From Candidatus Omnitrophota bacterium (GTDB lineage: Bacteria > Omnitrophota > Gorgyraeia > JAUYCX01): a stretch of DNA of 64,000 nucleotides. The stretch is taken from the NCBI GenBank assembly GCA_030692045.1, contig JAUYCX010000035.1:248001-312000 (forward strand), read 5' to 3'. Under the pieces are notes generated by a model, which made no database searches, was not told the DNA's origin, and saw only the letters and a program-made list of their open reading frames with translations. Below, in pieces: positions 1-7,990 of this stretch; position 1 is the first letter of the stretch, and the number at the start of each line of letters is the position of its first letter. The position numbers were made by a program, and so were the translations under genes.

Positions 1-366
1 AGAAAAAGAGGTTATCATAAGAATGCGGAAATAGTTTATTTTAGAGACATAAATTTTTCTGAAAATGAGATTAAAATATTATGTAAAGACATTAAAGAGA
101 TCGACAAATTAACCATGACAACAGGCGGCAGCGTTTTTATAATAACAATTAACTCAAGTGGTGGGCAATCATTAAGCATTGGAGATTCAACAACAAATCC
201 AGATGCAAAGTCACAGCTATCAGATTTGTTAAAAGAAATTAAAAATTTAATAGGAACAGATAAAGTTATTGTTGCTAAGAAAGTTAGTTATCAAGATGCA
301 ATTTACACAACAGATGGTGTAAGATCTGGTTGGGTTGCTAATATTGCTGATGTTTCAATTGAATAA
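1..366 (+). CDS. C-terminal part of an unrecognised protein (5' end outside window)
   Basis: The frame is open from base 1 to a TAA at 364-366, giving the last 121 residues of a protein that starts before the window. An internal ATG at 115 would give only 83 residues, and the open frame upstream of it argues against that start. The C-terminal part alternates hydrophobic and polar residues (for example VFIITINSSGG and KVIVAKKVSY), which suggests beta strands with one acidic helix between. I do not recognise a family. Confidence 0.5.
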   Translation, partial: RKRGYHKNAEIVYFRDINFSENEIKILCKDIKEIDKLTMTTGGSVFIITINSSGGQSLSIGDSTTNPDAKSQLSDLLKEIKNLIGTDKVIVAKKVSYQDAIYTTDGVRSGWVANIADVSIE

Positions 367-450
367 ATAATAGCGAGTTATAAAGTTTTGAGTTTGGGAT
401 TTATCTAGAGTTTAGAGTTTCAACGATAGGAAGGGAGGATTTCAACAAAA

Positions 451-3207
451 ATGTCTCAAAAAAATGCCTACTTCTTTGGTGGTGGAAAAGCTGACGGTAA
501 TGAAAGCATGAAAAATCTCTTAGGTGGCAAGGGTGCTAACTTAGCTGAAATGGCAGGCCATAAAAAGTTGCGCCTGCCAGTTCCTCCGGGCTTTACAATT
601 ACCACAGAGGTTTGCACTTATTATTATAAAAATCGCAAAACCTATCCTAAAGGTTTAAAAGAAGAGGTTCACAAGTCTTTGAAAAAGGTTGAAGACTTGA
701 TGCATAAAAAATTTGGCGACCCGCAAAATCCCTTATTGGTTTCTGTGCGCTCAGGTGCCAGGCGTTCAATGCCTGGGATGATGGAAACGGTTTTAAATGT
801 TGGGTTAACTTCCAAAACCATTCCCGGCTTAATCAAGCTTACACAAAATGAACGCTTTGTTTATGATGCCTATCGACGCTTAATTATGATGTACTCTGAT
901 GTTGTGATGGAAAAAGCAGGAGGCATTGAACTTGAACACGAAGAAATGGGAATAAGAAAGCAACTTGAACGAATTATGAATCAGCTTAAAAAAGAAAAAA
1001 ACGCCAAGACAGACACAGATTTAACTGCCCAAGATTTAAAAAAACTCTGTGATTTGTTTAAATCCAAGGTAAAAGAAGTCCTAAAAAAAGACTTTCCCGA
1101 TGAACCCTATGAACAGCTTTGGGGAGGGATTGGCGCTGTATTTGCCTCTTGGAATGGCAAGCGCGCAGTTAGCTACAGAAGAATCGAAGGTATTCCAGAT
1201 GAATGGGGCACAGCAGTAACTGTCCAGACTATGGTGTTTGGAAATATGGGAAGCGATTGCGCCACTGGTGTAGCCTTTACCAGAAATCCGGGAAACGGCG
1301 AAAACCAATTTTACGGCGAATACCTTATCAATGCCCAAGGTGAAGATGTAGTAGCTGGTATTAGAACCCCTGCACCGATAAATTCCTATTCTAAAAGCGA
1401 ACACAATAAAGATTTAAAAACCTTAGAAGAGACAATGCCAGAAATTTTTCAACAGCTTTTTGATATCCAAAAGCGTTTGGAAAGGCATTATCGCGATATG
1501 CAGGATATTGAGTTTACCATTGAAAAGGGAAAGCTTTATATGTTGCAATGCCGTGTAGGAAAACGTAATGGCCCGGCTGCGGTAAAAATGGCAATGGATA
1601 TGCTTAAGGAAAAACTCATCACTAAAGAAATTGCCGTGATGAGAGTTACACCTTCTCAGATAGATGAGCTCTTGCATCCCATTATTGACCCAAAAGCAGA
1701 GTTAACTAAAAAGCCTTTGGCAAAAGGTCTTCCTGCAGGCCCAGGCGGCGCAACTGGCCAGATTGTATTTTCTGCACAAGAAGCAGTAAACTGGGCAAAA
1801 CAAGGCAAAAAGGTTATTCTGGTGCGCGAGGAAACCAATCCTGAAGATGTAGAGGGAATGCGTGCGGCTCAAGCAATTTTAACTGCACGAGGTGGTATGA
1901 CCTCGCATGCCGCACTTGTTGCCCGAGGCTGGGGCAAGTGCTGCATTGTTGGCTGTTCAACTTTGCATGTAGATGCCATTAATAAATCCTTAACTGTTGA
2001 TGAAAAGGTTTTAAAAGAAGGCAACTGGATTACCTTAAACGGCACAAAAGGAAATGTCTATGAAGGACAACTTCCTATGATGGATGCGAGCCAAGAAAAC
2101 GAGCTGTTGTTTTCCTTTTTAAAGGTGTGCGACTCAATTCGCAAATTAAAAATCCGCACAAATGCTGATACGCCTGAAGATGCCAAAAGGGCGCGCCAAT
2201 TTGGCGCTGAGGGGATTGGTTTATTTCGCACTGAGCATATGTTTTATGGCAAGGGTTCAGAAGAACCCTTGTTTAGATTGCGCAAAATGATTATCTCTAA
2301 AACAGAAGCAGAGAGAAGAACCGCCTTAGCTGAATTATTTCCCTATGTAAAATCTGATATTAAAGGCACTATCGAAGCAATGCAAGGTTTACCCGTAACT
2401 ATCCGTTTGCTTGACCCGCCACTTCACGAATTTGTGCCTCATGAAAAGGATAAATTAGAGGCATTAGCCAAAAGTTTAAATATTTCTCTGGAAGAGCTCA
2501 TCCAACGGGCAGATAATTTACGTGAAAGCAATCCCATGATGGGACATCGAGGAGTGCGATTAGGTATCACTTATCCAGAGGTTACAGAAATGCAGGTACG
2601 CGCAATTTTTGAATCTTCAGCTGAGCTGATAAAATCCGGGAAAAAGGTTCTGCCAGAAATAATGATTCCGGTTGTTTGCGATGTCAAGGAATTAACTAAC
2701 CAACTGCAACTTTGCCAAAAGGTTTATAAAGAGGTTTTGGAAAAATACAAGCTCAGTAGCTTGCCGCATCTTTTTGGCACAATGATTGAGGTTCCCAGAG
2801 CCGCAATTGTAGCAGATAAAATCGCCAAGGTTGCTGAGTTTTTCTCTTTTGGAACCAATGATTTAACCCAAATGGGATTTGGTTTTTCCCGAGATGACAT
2901 TGCCAAATTTATGCCAGATTATCTTAACAAAGGGCTTCTACCTGCAGACCCTTTTCAAACTATTGACCAAGAGGGCATTGGAGAATTGATTAAAATGGCA
3001 ATTGAACGCGGTAGAAAAATGCGCAAGGATTTAAAGGTAGGCATCTGCGGAGAACACGGAGGAGAACCAGCTTCAATTGAGTTTTGCCATAAGGTGAAGA
3101 TGAATTATGTTAGCTGTTCGCCGTTTCGCGTGCCGATTGCAAGATTAGCCGCAGCACAGGCAGTTTTAAGAAATCCAAATATCAAAAATCTCCGCCACAA
3201 TACATAG
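451..3207 (+). CDS. ppdK: pyruvate, phosphate dikinase
   Basis: PPDK interconverts pyruvate, ATP and Pi with PEP, AMP and PPi. The 918-residue protein shows the usual order: an N-terminal ATP-grasp region (GGKGANLAEMA, SVRSGARRSMPGMM), the phosphohistidine domain with GGMTSHAALVARG (catalytic His near residue 486), and a C-terminal PEP/pyruvate barrel with GIGLFRTEHMF, FGTNDLTQ and the ICGEHGGEP loop. Length fits the family (about 870-920). A strong SD (GGAAGGGAGG) lies about 12 nt before the ATG. The last codons run into a palindromic repeat (3191-3234), so the extreme C-terminus may be repeat-derived. Probably part of PPi-linked glycolysis or gluconeogenesis. Identification is secure. Confidence 0.97.
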   Translation: MSQKNAYFFGGGKADGNESMKNLLGGKGANLAEMAGHKKLRLPVPPGFTITTEVCTYYYKNRKTYPKGLKEEVHKSLKKVEDLMHKKFGDPQNPLLVSVRSGARRSMPGMMETVLNVGLTSKTIPGLIKLTQNERFVYDAYRRLIMMYSDVVMEKAGGIELEHEEMGIRKQLERIMNQLKKEKNAKTDTDLTAQDLKKLCDLFKSKVKEVLKKDFPDEPYEQLWGGIGAVFASWNGKRAVSYRRIEGIPDEWGTAVTVQTMVFGNMGSDCATGVAFTRNPGNGENQFYGEYLINAQGEDVVAGIRTPAPINSYSKSEHNKDLKTLEETMPEIFQQLFDIQKRLERHYRDMQDIEFTIEKGKLYMLQCRVGKRNGPAAVKMAMDMLKEKLITKEIAVMRVTPSQIDELLHPIIDPKAELTKKPLAKGLPAGPGGATGQIVFSAQEAVNWAKQGKKVILVREETNPEDVEGMRAAQAILTARGGMTSHAALVARGWGKCCIVGCSTLHVDAINKSLTVDEKVLKEGNWITLNGTKGNVYEGQLPMMDASQENELLFSFLKVCDSIRKLKIRTNADTPEDAKRARQFGAEGIGLFRTEHMFYGKGSEEPLFRLRKMIISKTEAERRTALAELFPYVKSDIKGTIEAMQGLPVTIRLLDPPLHEFVPHEKDKLEALAKSLNISLEELIQRADNLRESNPMMGHRGVRLGITYPEVTEMQVRAIFESSAELIKSGKKVLPEIMIPVVCDVKELTNQLQLCQKVYKEVLEKYKLSSLPHLFGTMIEVPRAAIVADKIAKVAEFFSFGTNDLTQMGFGFSRDDIAKFMPDYLNKGLLPADPFQTIDQEGIGELIKMAIERGRKMRKDLKVGICGEHGGEPASIEFCHKVKMNYVSCSPFRVPIARLAAAQAVLRNPNIKNLRHNT

Positions 3208-3234
3208 GCGGATTCGCCAAAGATTTATGGCGAA
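3191..3234. repeat. double CGCC palindrome at the ppdK 3' end
   Basis: Two inverted repeats sit back to back: TCCGCC (3191-3196) with GGCGGA (3207-3212), and TTCGCCA (3213-3219) with TGGCGAA (3228-3234). The first contains the ppdK stop codon. There is no T-run on the + strand, so it is not a convincing terminator for ppdK. Related CCGCC/GGCGG palindromes occur at 27261, 39734, 42697 and 63756. Confidence 0.6.
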
Positions 3235-3249
3235 AAAAATCAAAATGAC

Positions 3250-4062
3250 ATGGAATCTATTAAAGTATATTTAAAAGAAATCCGACACATCCCGCTTTTA
3301 ACTCACAAAGAAGAAATAGAACTGGCCAAAAGAATAGAAAAAGGCGATAAGGAAGCGCGTAACAAAATGATTCGCTCTAACCTTCGTTTGGTAATTAGCA
3401 TTTCCAAAAGGTATGTCAACTTTGGTGTAGGCTTTATGGATTTGATTGAAGACGGCAATATCGGCTTAATGAGGGCTGTGGATAAATTTAAAGTTAGTAA
3501 AGGCTATCGCTTTTCTACCTATGCAGCCTGGTGGATAAAACAGGCAATCTCTCGCTCAATCATAGACCGCGGTAAGATGATTCGTATTCCAGTTTATATG
3601 AACGAGTCGATTTTAAAATGGAAAAGGACCTCAGAACAACTGCAACAGAAACTAAAAAGGCCTCCGGTTACAGCAGAAATTGCCAAGAAAATGGGTGTTT
3701 CTGTGGCAAAGGTAAGAAAGTTAGGCAGTTTTACCACTAAAATGGCAAGCTTAGAAGCTCCCATTGGAGAAGAGAGTAAGGGGCAGGTCAAAGACATTAT
3801 TGAAGACGAGAATTTAATTGCTCCTGATGAAGAGTTAGAGCATTTCTTTAATAAAGAGCGCACTGTAGATTTGTTGGGATTAATGAATAAACGCGAAAGG
3901 CATATTTTGGATTTAAGGTTTGGCTTGAGTGACGGCAAGCCCCATACCCTGGCAGAAATTTCACGGAAATTAGGCGTCTCCCGTGAAAGGGTCAGGCAAA
4001 TTGAAGAGGTTGCACTTAAGAAATTGCGCAGGTTTATTAAACAACAAGAAGGGGAACTTTAA
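3250..4062 (+). CDS. RNA polymerase sigma-70 family factor (RpoD/RpoS-like, no region 1.1)
   Basis: The 270-residue protein carries region 1.2 (VYLKEIRHIPLLT), a complete region 2 (NLRLVISISKRY, DLIEDGNIGLMRAVDKF, then RFSTYAAWWIKQAI for -10 recognition), region 3 (PPVTAEIAKKMGVS) and region 4 (RERHILDLRFGL, then a helix-turn-helix ending in GVSRERVRQIE). It lacks the long N-terminal region 1.1 of most housekeeping sigmas. It could be a compact primary sigma or a group 2 RpoS-like factor, and the sequence cannot decide. No good SD precedes the ATG. It lies 42 nt after ppdK and is probably co-transcribed. Confidence 0.93.
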   Translation: MESIKVYLKEIRHIPLLTHKEEIELAKRIEKGDKEARNKMIRSNLRLVISISKRYVNFGVGFMDLIEDGNIGLMRAVDKFKVSKGYRFSTYAAWWIKQAISRSIIDRGKMIRIPVYMNESILKWKRTSEQLQQKLKRPPVTAEIAKKMGVSVAKVRKLGSFTTKMASLEAPIGEESKGQVKDIIEDENLIAPDEELEHFFNKERTVDLLGLMNKRERHILDLRFGLSDGKPHTLAEISRKLGVSRERVRQIEEVALKKLRRFIKQQEGEL

Positions 4063-4075
4063 AAAAGAAGGTAAG

Positions 4076-4936
4076 ATGGACAAACTTAATAAAACTCCTA
4101 CATTTGCCTTAATCATTCCTCGGTTTGAGGATATTTTTCATTCGTTTTATTCAGGCGAGGTAATTAAGGGCGTAAGCCTTGCTGCCAGCCGTTTAAAGGT
4201 AGATATTTTAATCCACATTCCTGAAAGGTTTTCTCACGAAGATTGGCTGCCGAGTTTTCTTTTAAATCGAGAATTTATTAACGGTATACTTTTTGCTGAC
4301 ATTGATGGTGATGCCACAATTATCAAAACCGTTGTCTCTCAAAGGATGCCTTATTTAGTAATGAACAATTATTTTCAAAAAGAGGTAATCAATTGCATTG
4401 CTGTTGACAATAAAAAGGCAACCCTGGAGTTAGTTGACTATATCGTAAGCCTGGGACACAAAAAAATTGCAACTATTGCCGGCGACTTAACCACTCAGGC
4501 AGGCAAGTTGCGCTTAGAAGGTTTTAAAGAAGGTTTGCAAAACCACGATTTAGAAATAAAAGATGATTATATTGAGGTAGGCGGTTTCTTAAGAACTCCT
4601 GCAAGGGAGGCGGCAATGAAGCTTTTAGGTTTAAAAGATAGGCCAACAGCTATTTTTGCTGCCTCAGATGTAATGGCTTTAGAATTAATGGATGTGGCAA
4701 AAAAATCAAAAATCAATATACCTGAGGATTTATCAGTTATTGGTTTTGACGATAATCCCATTAATATTTATAGCCCAGTAAAATTAACTACTGTAAGCCA
4801 ACCGATTTCAGAAATGGGCAGGCTTGCCTTAGAAAACCTTAATCAGATATCTCAAGGAAAGGCAAGAATTCCAGTAAAAATTATGCTGGAAACAAAACTA
4901 ATAAAAAGAGACTCCTGTACAACCAGAAAGGAATAG
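4076..4936 (+). CDS. LacI-type ligand-binding domain protein without DNA-binding domain
   Basis: The protein is a LacI/GalR-type periplasmic-binding-fold sensor. It opens directly with the first effector strand (TFALIIPRF) and continues through GHKKIATIAGDL, PTAIFAASDVMALELM and DLSVIGFDDNPINIYSPVKLT, all typical of Peripla_BP_3 regulators. The roughly 60-residue N-terminal HTH and hinge helix of true LacI repressors are missing. The frame can be extended to 3983, but that overlaps the sigma gene by 80 nt and encodes no HTH. The ATG at 4076 was chosen, with a purine-rich AAGAAGG before it. It sits between the sigma gene and apt (2 nt before apt). A cytoplasmic sensor without direct DNA binding is inferred. 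Confidence 0.82.
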   Translation: MDKLNKTPTFALIIPRFEDIFHSFYSGEVIKGVSLAASRLKVDILIHIPERFSHEDWLPSFLLNREFINGILFADIDGDATIIKTVVSQRMPYLVMNNYFQKEVINCIAVDNKKATLELVDYIVSLGHKKIATIAGDLTTQAGKLRLEGFKEGLQNHDLEIKDDYIEVGGFLRTPAREAAMKLLGLKDRPTAIFAASDVMALELMDVAKKSKINIPEDLSVIGFDDNPINIYSPVKLTTVSQPISEMGRLALENLNQISQGKARIPVKIMLETKLIKRDSCTTRKE

Positions 4937-4938
4937 AG

Positions 4939-5475
4939 ATGCGAAAAAATGAGTTAAAAAAAATTATCCGCACAATCGTAGATTTTCCTAAACCCGGAAT
5001 TAATTTTCGCGATATTACTACCTTGCTTAAAGAGAAAGGAGCCTTTAAAAGGGCGGTTGAGCTTTTAGCCAAAAATTTTCGTAAGCTTAATATTGATTTG
5101 GTGGTTGCAGTGGAGGCAAGGGGGTTTATTTTAGGCGGGGCAGTAGCTTATCGCCTGGGAGCCGGCTTTGTGCCGGTAAGAAAAAAAGGCAAGCTTCCTT
5201 ATAAAACTATGAGTGCAAGTTACGAATTGGAGTACGGCACAGACGTTTTAGAAATTCATGAGGATGCAATTAAACCCGGAAATAGAATATTGATTGTGGA
5301 TGATTTGTTGGCTACAGGCGGAACGCTTAAAGCGGTTGCAGATTTGGTTACGAAATTTGGCGCAGAAATTGTAGGCATTGCATACCTAATTGAGTTAACA
5401 GATTTAAAGGGAAGAGAAAAGCTCAAAGATTATAATCTTCTTTCGATTATAAAATTTAAGGAAACAGAGAAATAA
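4939..5475 (+). CDS. apt: adenine phosphoribosyltransferase
   Basis: Apt salvages adenine with PRPP to AMP. The 178-residue protein has the family start (IRTIVDFPKPGINFRDIT), the VAVEARGFILGG loop, RKKGKLPYKT and the PRPP-binding signature ILIVDDLLATGGT near residues 118-130. Its length matches typical Apt (170-185). It begins 2 nt after the LacI-like gene and is probably translated from the same message. tRNA-Arg follows 4 nt after the stop codon. Confidence 0.96.
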   Translation: MRKNELKKIIRTIVDFPKPGINFRDITTLLKEKGAFKRAVELLAKNFRKLNIDLVVAVEARGFILGGAVAYRLGAGFVPVRKKGKLPYKTMSASYELEYGTDVLEIHEDAIKPGNRILIVDDLLATGGTLKAVADLVTKFGAEIVGIAYLIELTDLKGREKLKDYNLLSIIKFKETEK

Positions 5476-5479
5476 CCGC

Positions 5480-5553
5480 GCCCCTGTAGCTCAGATGGAT
5501 AGAGCGCAGGTTTCCTAAACCTGGCGTCGGGGGTTCGACTCCTCCCAGGGGCA
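5480..5553 (+). tRNA. tRNA-Arg (anticodon CCT)
   Basis: A complete cloverleaf is visible: acceptor GCCCCTG with CAGGGGC, D-arm GCTC/GAGC, anticodon stem CAGGT/ACCTG around loop TTCCTAA (anticodon CCT, reading AGG), and T-arm GGGGG/CCTCC around TTCGACT. The discriminator is A and CCA is not encoded. The gene lies between apt and the PHP gene. Confidence 0.95.
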
Positions 5554-5563
5554 TTTAAAAATT

Positions 5564-6202
5564 ATGTTTGACCTACATACCCATTCACTTTTAAGCGACG
5601 GATGCCTTTTGCCTTCGGAATTAGCTCGGCGTTACGAAGAAAAGGGCTTTATGGCAATTGCCATAACTGACCATGTGGATATGTCTAATATCAAACGCGT
5701 AGTTAAAGAAATCACAACTTTTTGCAAAAACTGGCCAAAAAAAAGAATTAAAGTCTTGCCGGGAATTGAATTAACCCATATTCCCTTAGAGCAAATTTCA
5801 GGCTTGGCAAAATATGCCAGAAAGCAGGGAATAAAAATTATCATTGCTCACGGCGAAACCACGGTTGAGCCAGTATTCAAAGGAACCAACAAAGCTGCCA
5901 TAAAATCCGACATTGATATTTTGGCGCACCCCGGAAGGATTACTAAAGCAGATGCCTTACTTGCCAAAAAAAGAGGTATATTTTTAGAAATTACCTTGCG
6001 CAAAGGCCACAAATTAACCAATAAACATGTAGCAAAAATCGCCAAAAAAGTTGGGGCAAAAATTGTGTTTAATTCTGACAGCCACAAACCAGAAGATATC
6101 CCCGCTATTCTTCGTTTTAAGCAGCTTGCCTTAAGTTTGGGCTTGACTAAGCAAGATTGGAAAAAAAGCCAAAAAGCCATGGAAGAACTTCTTAACTCTT
6201 AA
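5564..6202 (+). CDS. PHP-domain metal-dependent phosphoesterase (histidinol-phosphatase type)
   Basis: The 212-residue protein shows the metal ligands of the PHP fold in order: FDLHTHSLLSDG (motif 1), AITDHVDMSN (motif 2), LPGIELTHI (motif 3), IIAHGET, DILAHPGRI and NSDSHKPEDI (motif 4). PHP enzymes hydrolyse phosphate esters such as histidinol phosphate or nucleotide products. It is a stand-alone single domain, so the substrate cannot be named. The ATG lies 10 nt after tRNA-Arg with no clear SD, and translation may depend on processing of a tRNA-containing transcript (inference). Confidence 0.88.
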   Translation: MFDLHTHSLLSDGCLLPSELARRYEEKGFMAIAITDHVDMSNIKRVVKEITTFCKNWPKKRIKVLPGIELTHIPLEQISGLAKYARKQGIKIIIAHGETTVEPVFKGTNKAAIKSDIDILAHPGRITKADALLAKKRGIFLEITLRKGHKLTNKHVAKIAKKVGAKIVFNSDSHKPEDIPAILRFKQLALSLGLTKQDWKKSQKAMEELLNS

Positions 6203-6265
6203 TATTTCATATAGATACCTGCCTTGCCTTAAGAGGGGCTAACTAAAAAAATTTTAAAAAAATCC

Positions 6266-6294
6266 TTGACAGCGCTTTCTGGATATGGTAAAAA
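6266..6294 (+). promoter_or_regulatory. predicted sigma-70 promoter of the porin gene
   Basis: A perfect -35 TTGACA (6266-6271) is followed after 17 nt by TAAAAA (6289-6294), preceded by TG at the extended -10 position. Transcription would start near 6301, leaving a leader of about 170 nt before the porin ATG. Confidence 0.6.
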
Positions 6295-6471
6295 AAGATA
6301 ATTATACAATCAGAGATGGTTTCAATTTAGACGAAAAAGGGGGGAGGAAAAAAAGACTGTCAGAAATCATCACTAATCTGATGTATAAATTATAGATTAT
6401 TTCGCTAGGAAACTTATAAAACCTAGTTCTTTATATACTAAAGTTTTAATACTTTAAGGAGGTGTGAGTAA

Positions 6472-7899
6472 ATGAACCGACGCTTAATAGTAATGTGCGC
6501 CGTAATTGTTTTAGCAATGGCAATTCCTGCCTTTGCTGCAGTGCAAAATGTCAAAGTAAGCGGTGACATTGATGCTTATGCAATTTACCGTAACAACTTT
6601 AATTTAGGTAGAAAAGACAATGGAATGACTGGTGGTGTAGATAAGTCTAATCTGTTTATGTCACAAATCCGCCTAAGAGTGGATGCTGACCTAACTGACA
6701 ATGTCTCAACCACAGTTCGTCTCTTAAATGAAAGAGACTGGGATGCAGAAAATGCTGCAACTACTGATATTGATTTAGACTTGGCTTATGTAACCTTAAA
6801 GGAAATGCTTTATTCTCCTTTAACAGTTGTCATAGGTCGTCAGCCTTTGCGTTATGGCGCTGGTCTAATCATTGGTGACCCTGATACCAATAGAGTCAGC
6901 AACACAAATGCTGATAATGTGATTTTCAACCAAGACTTAAGCATCCGCAAGGCATTTGACGCAGTTAAAGCCATCTTGAATTATGACCCATTAACAATTG
7001 ATTTGTTCTACAGCAAAATTGATGAGAATACAAAGATAGGCGCAGGTAGTTTGACAACATCAAACAAAGATGACGTTAATCTTTATGGTGTAGATGCCAG
7101 CTACAAGTTAGGTGATAAGTTCGACACAGTGGCTGAAGGTTATTACATTTATAAAAGTGATGACAGTGTGAAGTTTCCTGCCGCTGGTGCAGCGCCTGAA
7201 AGGTCAGATACGATCCTAGTTCCAGGAGCAAGAATCAGCACCAATCCTATCAAGGGCTTAAATGTTCAAATTGAGCAAGCCTGGCAGCTTGGTAACAAGG
7301 TTATTTCCACCAACTACGACCGCAATAGAGAAGCTATGGCCACTCAATTGATTGCAAGCTATGTTTTGCCGATTGATGCTTTAGAGAAATATGCTCCAGT
7401 AATTGGTGCGCAATTTACCAGATTCTCAGGTGATAAGAACGCTGCTGCTACAGGTAATGATGACTACAAAGCCTGGGATCCTATGTATGAAGACCAAGGA
7501 ACTGGAACAATCTATAATGTCTTGTTCCAAACCACCAACACTAAGGTTGCTAATGGTAATGTTAGTATCAAACCAATCGAGGATCTCAGCTTAAAGTTAA
7601 ATTGGACTGGTATTTGGTTAGACCAGGACCTTAATATTGACAGGTGGGGAAATGCGAATGCAAACCTGTATACACTCTATCAATTGAACAATGGTACTTA
7701 TACTCCCACAATGAGTGCGGGTAAAAAGTTCTTAGGTCAGGAAGTAGATGCTACCCTTACCTATGACTACACAGAAGATGTGCAGTTGGGTCTTATGGGT
7801 GGTGCATTTGCACCTGGTAAGGCTTTCGCTAAACCCGTAAATAGTGACGACAGCAGAGTAGCCACTCAGGTAATTGGTTCTTGCAAGGTAACATTCTAA
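6472..7899 (+). CDS. outer-membrane beta-barrel porin (alginate-export-like)
   Basis: The 475-residue protein begins with a classic signal peptide (basic MNRR, hydrophobic core, cleavage after AIPAFA). The mature part alternates amphipathic strands such as VSGDIDAYAIYRNNF, SQIRLRVDADLTDNVSTTVRLLN and VVIGRQPLRYGAGLIIGD, as in alginate-export-type porins, and ends in an aromatic residue (KVTF). It should form a barrel for small solutes; the substrate is unknown. An excellent SD (TAAGGAGGTG), its own promoter and a strong terminator mark it as a highly expressed monocistronic gene. Codon use looks more optimised than in neighbours. Confidence 0.88.
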   Translation: MNRRLIVMCAVIVLAMAIPAFAAVQNVKVSGDIDAYAIYRNNFNLGRKDNGMTGGVDKSNLFMSQIRLRVDADLTDNVSTTVRLLNERDWDAENAATTDIDLDLAYVTLKEMLYSPLTVVIGRQPLRYGAGLIIGDPDTNRVSNTNADNVIFNQDLSIRKAFDAVKAILNYDPLTIDLFYSKIDENTKIGAGSLTTSNKDDVNLYGVDASYKLGDKFDTVAEGYYIYKSDDSVKFPAAGAAPERSDTILVPGARISTNPIKGLNVQIEQAWQLGNKVISTNYDRNREAMATQLIASYVLPIDALEKYAPVIGAQFTRFSGDKNAAATGNDDYKAWDPMYEDQGTGTIYNVLFQTTNTKVANGNVSIKPIEDLSLKLNWTGIWLDQDLNIDRWGNANANLYTLYQLNNGTYTPTMSAGKKFLGQEVDATLTYDYTEDVQLGLMGGAFAPGKAFAKPVNSDDSRVATQVIGSCKVTF

Positions 7900-7915
7900 T
7901 TAGTATGTAAAGCTC

Positions 7916-7952
7916 AAAAACCCCGGAGGGTGTTTCACTCTTCGGGGTTTTT
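7916..7952 (+). terminator. rho-independent terminator of the porin gene
   Basis: The 12-bp stem CCCCGGAGGGTG / CACTCTTCGGGG (two G-T pairs) has a TTT loop, is preceded by A5 and followed by a T-run. It starts 17 nt after the porin stop codon. Confidence 0.93.
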
Positions 7953-7990
7953 GTTTGACCATTTAAAATAATAGTTGGACGCGAATTACC

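Noticed and set aside
3208-3249. Terminator between ppdK and the sigma gene
   Set aside because: The hairpins have no following T-run on the + strand; the repeats look like dispersed palindromes and the genes may be co-transcribed.
3983-4075. Longer start of the LacI-like gene supplying the missing HTH
   Set aside because: The extra 31 residues overlap the sigma factor's region 4 coding sequence in another frame and have no helix-turn-helix character.
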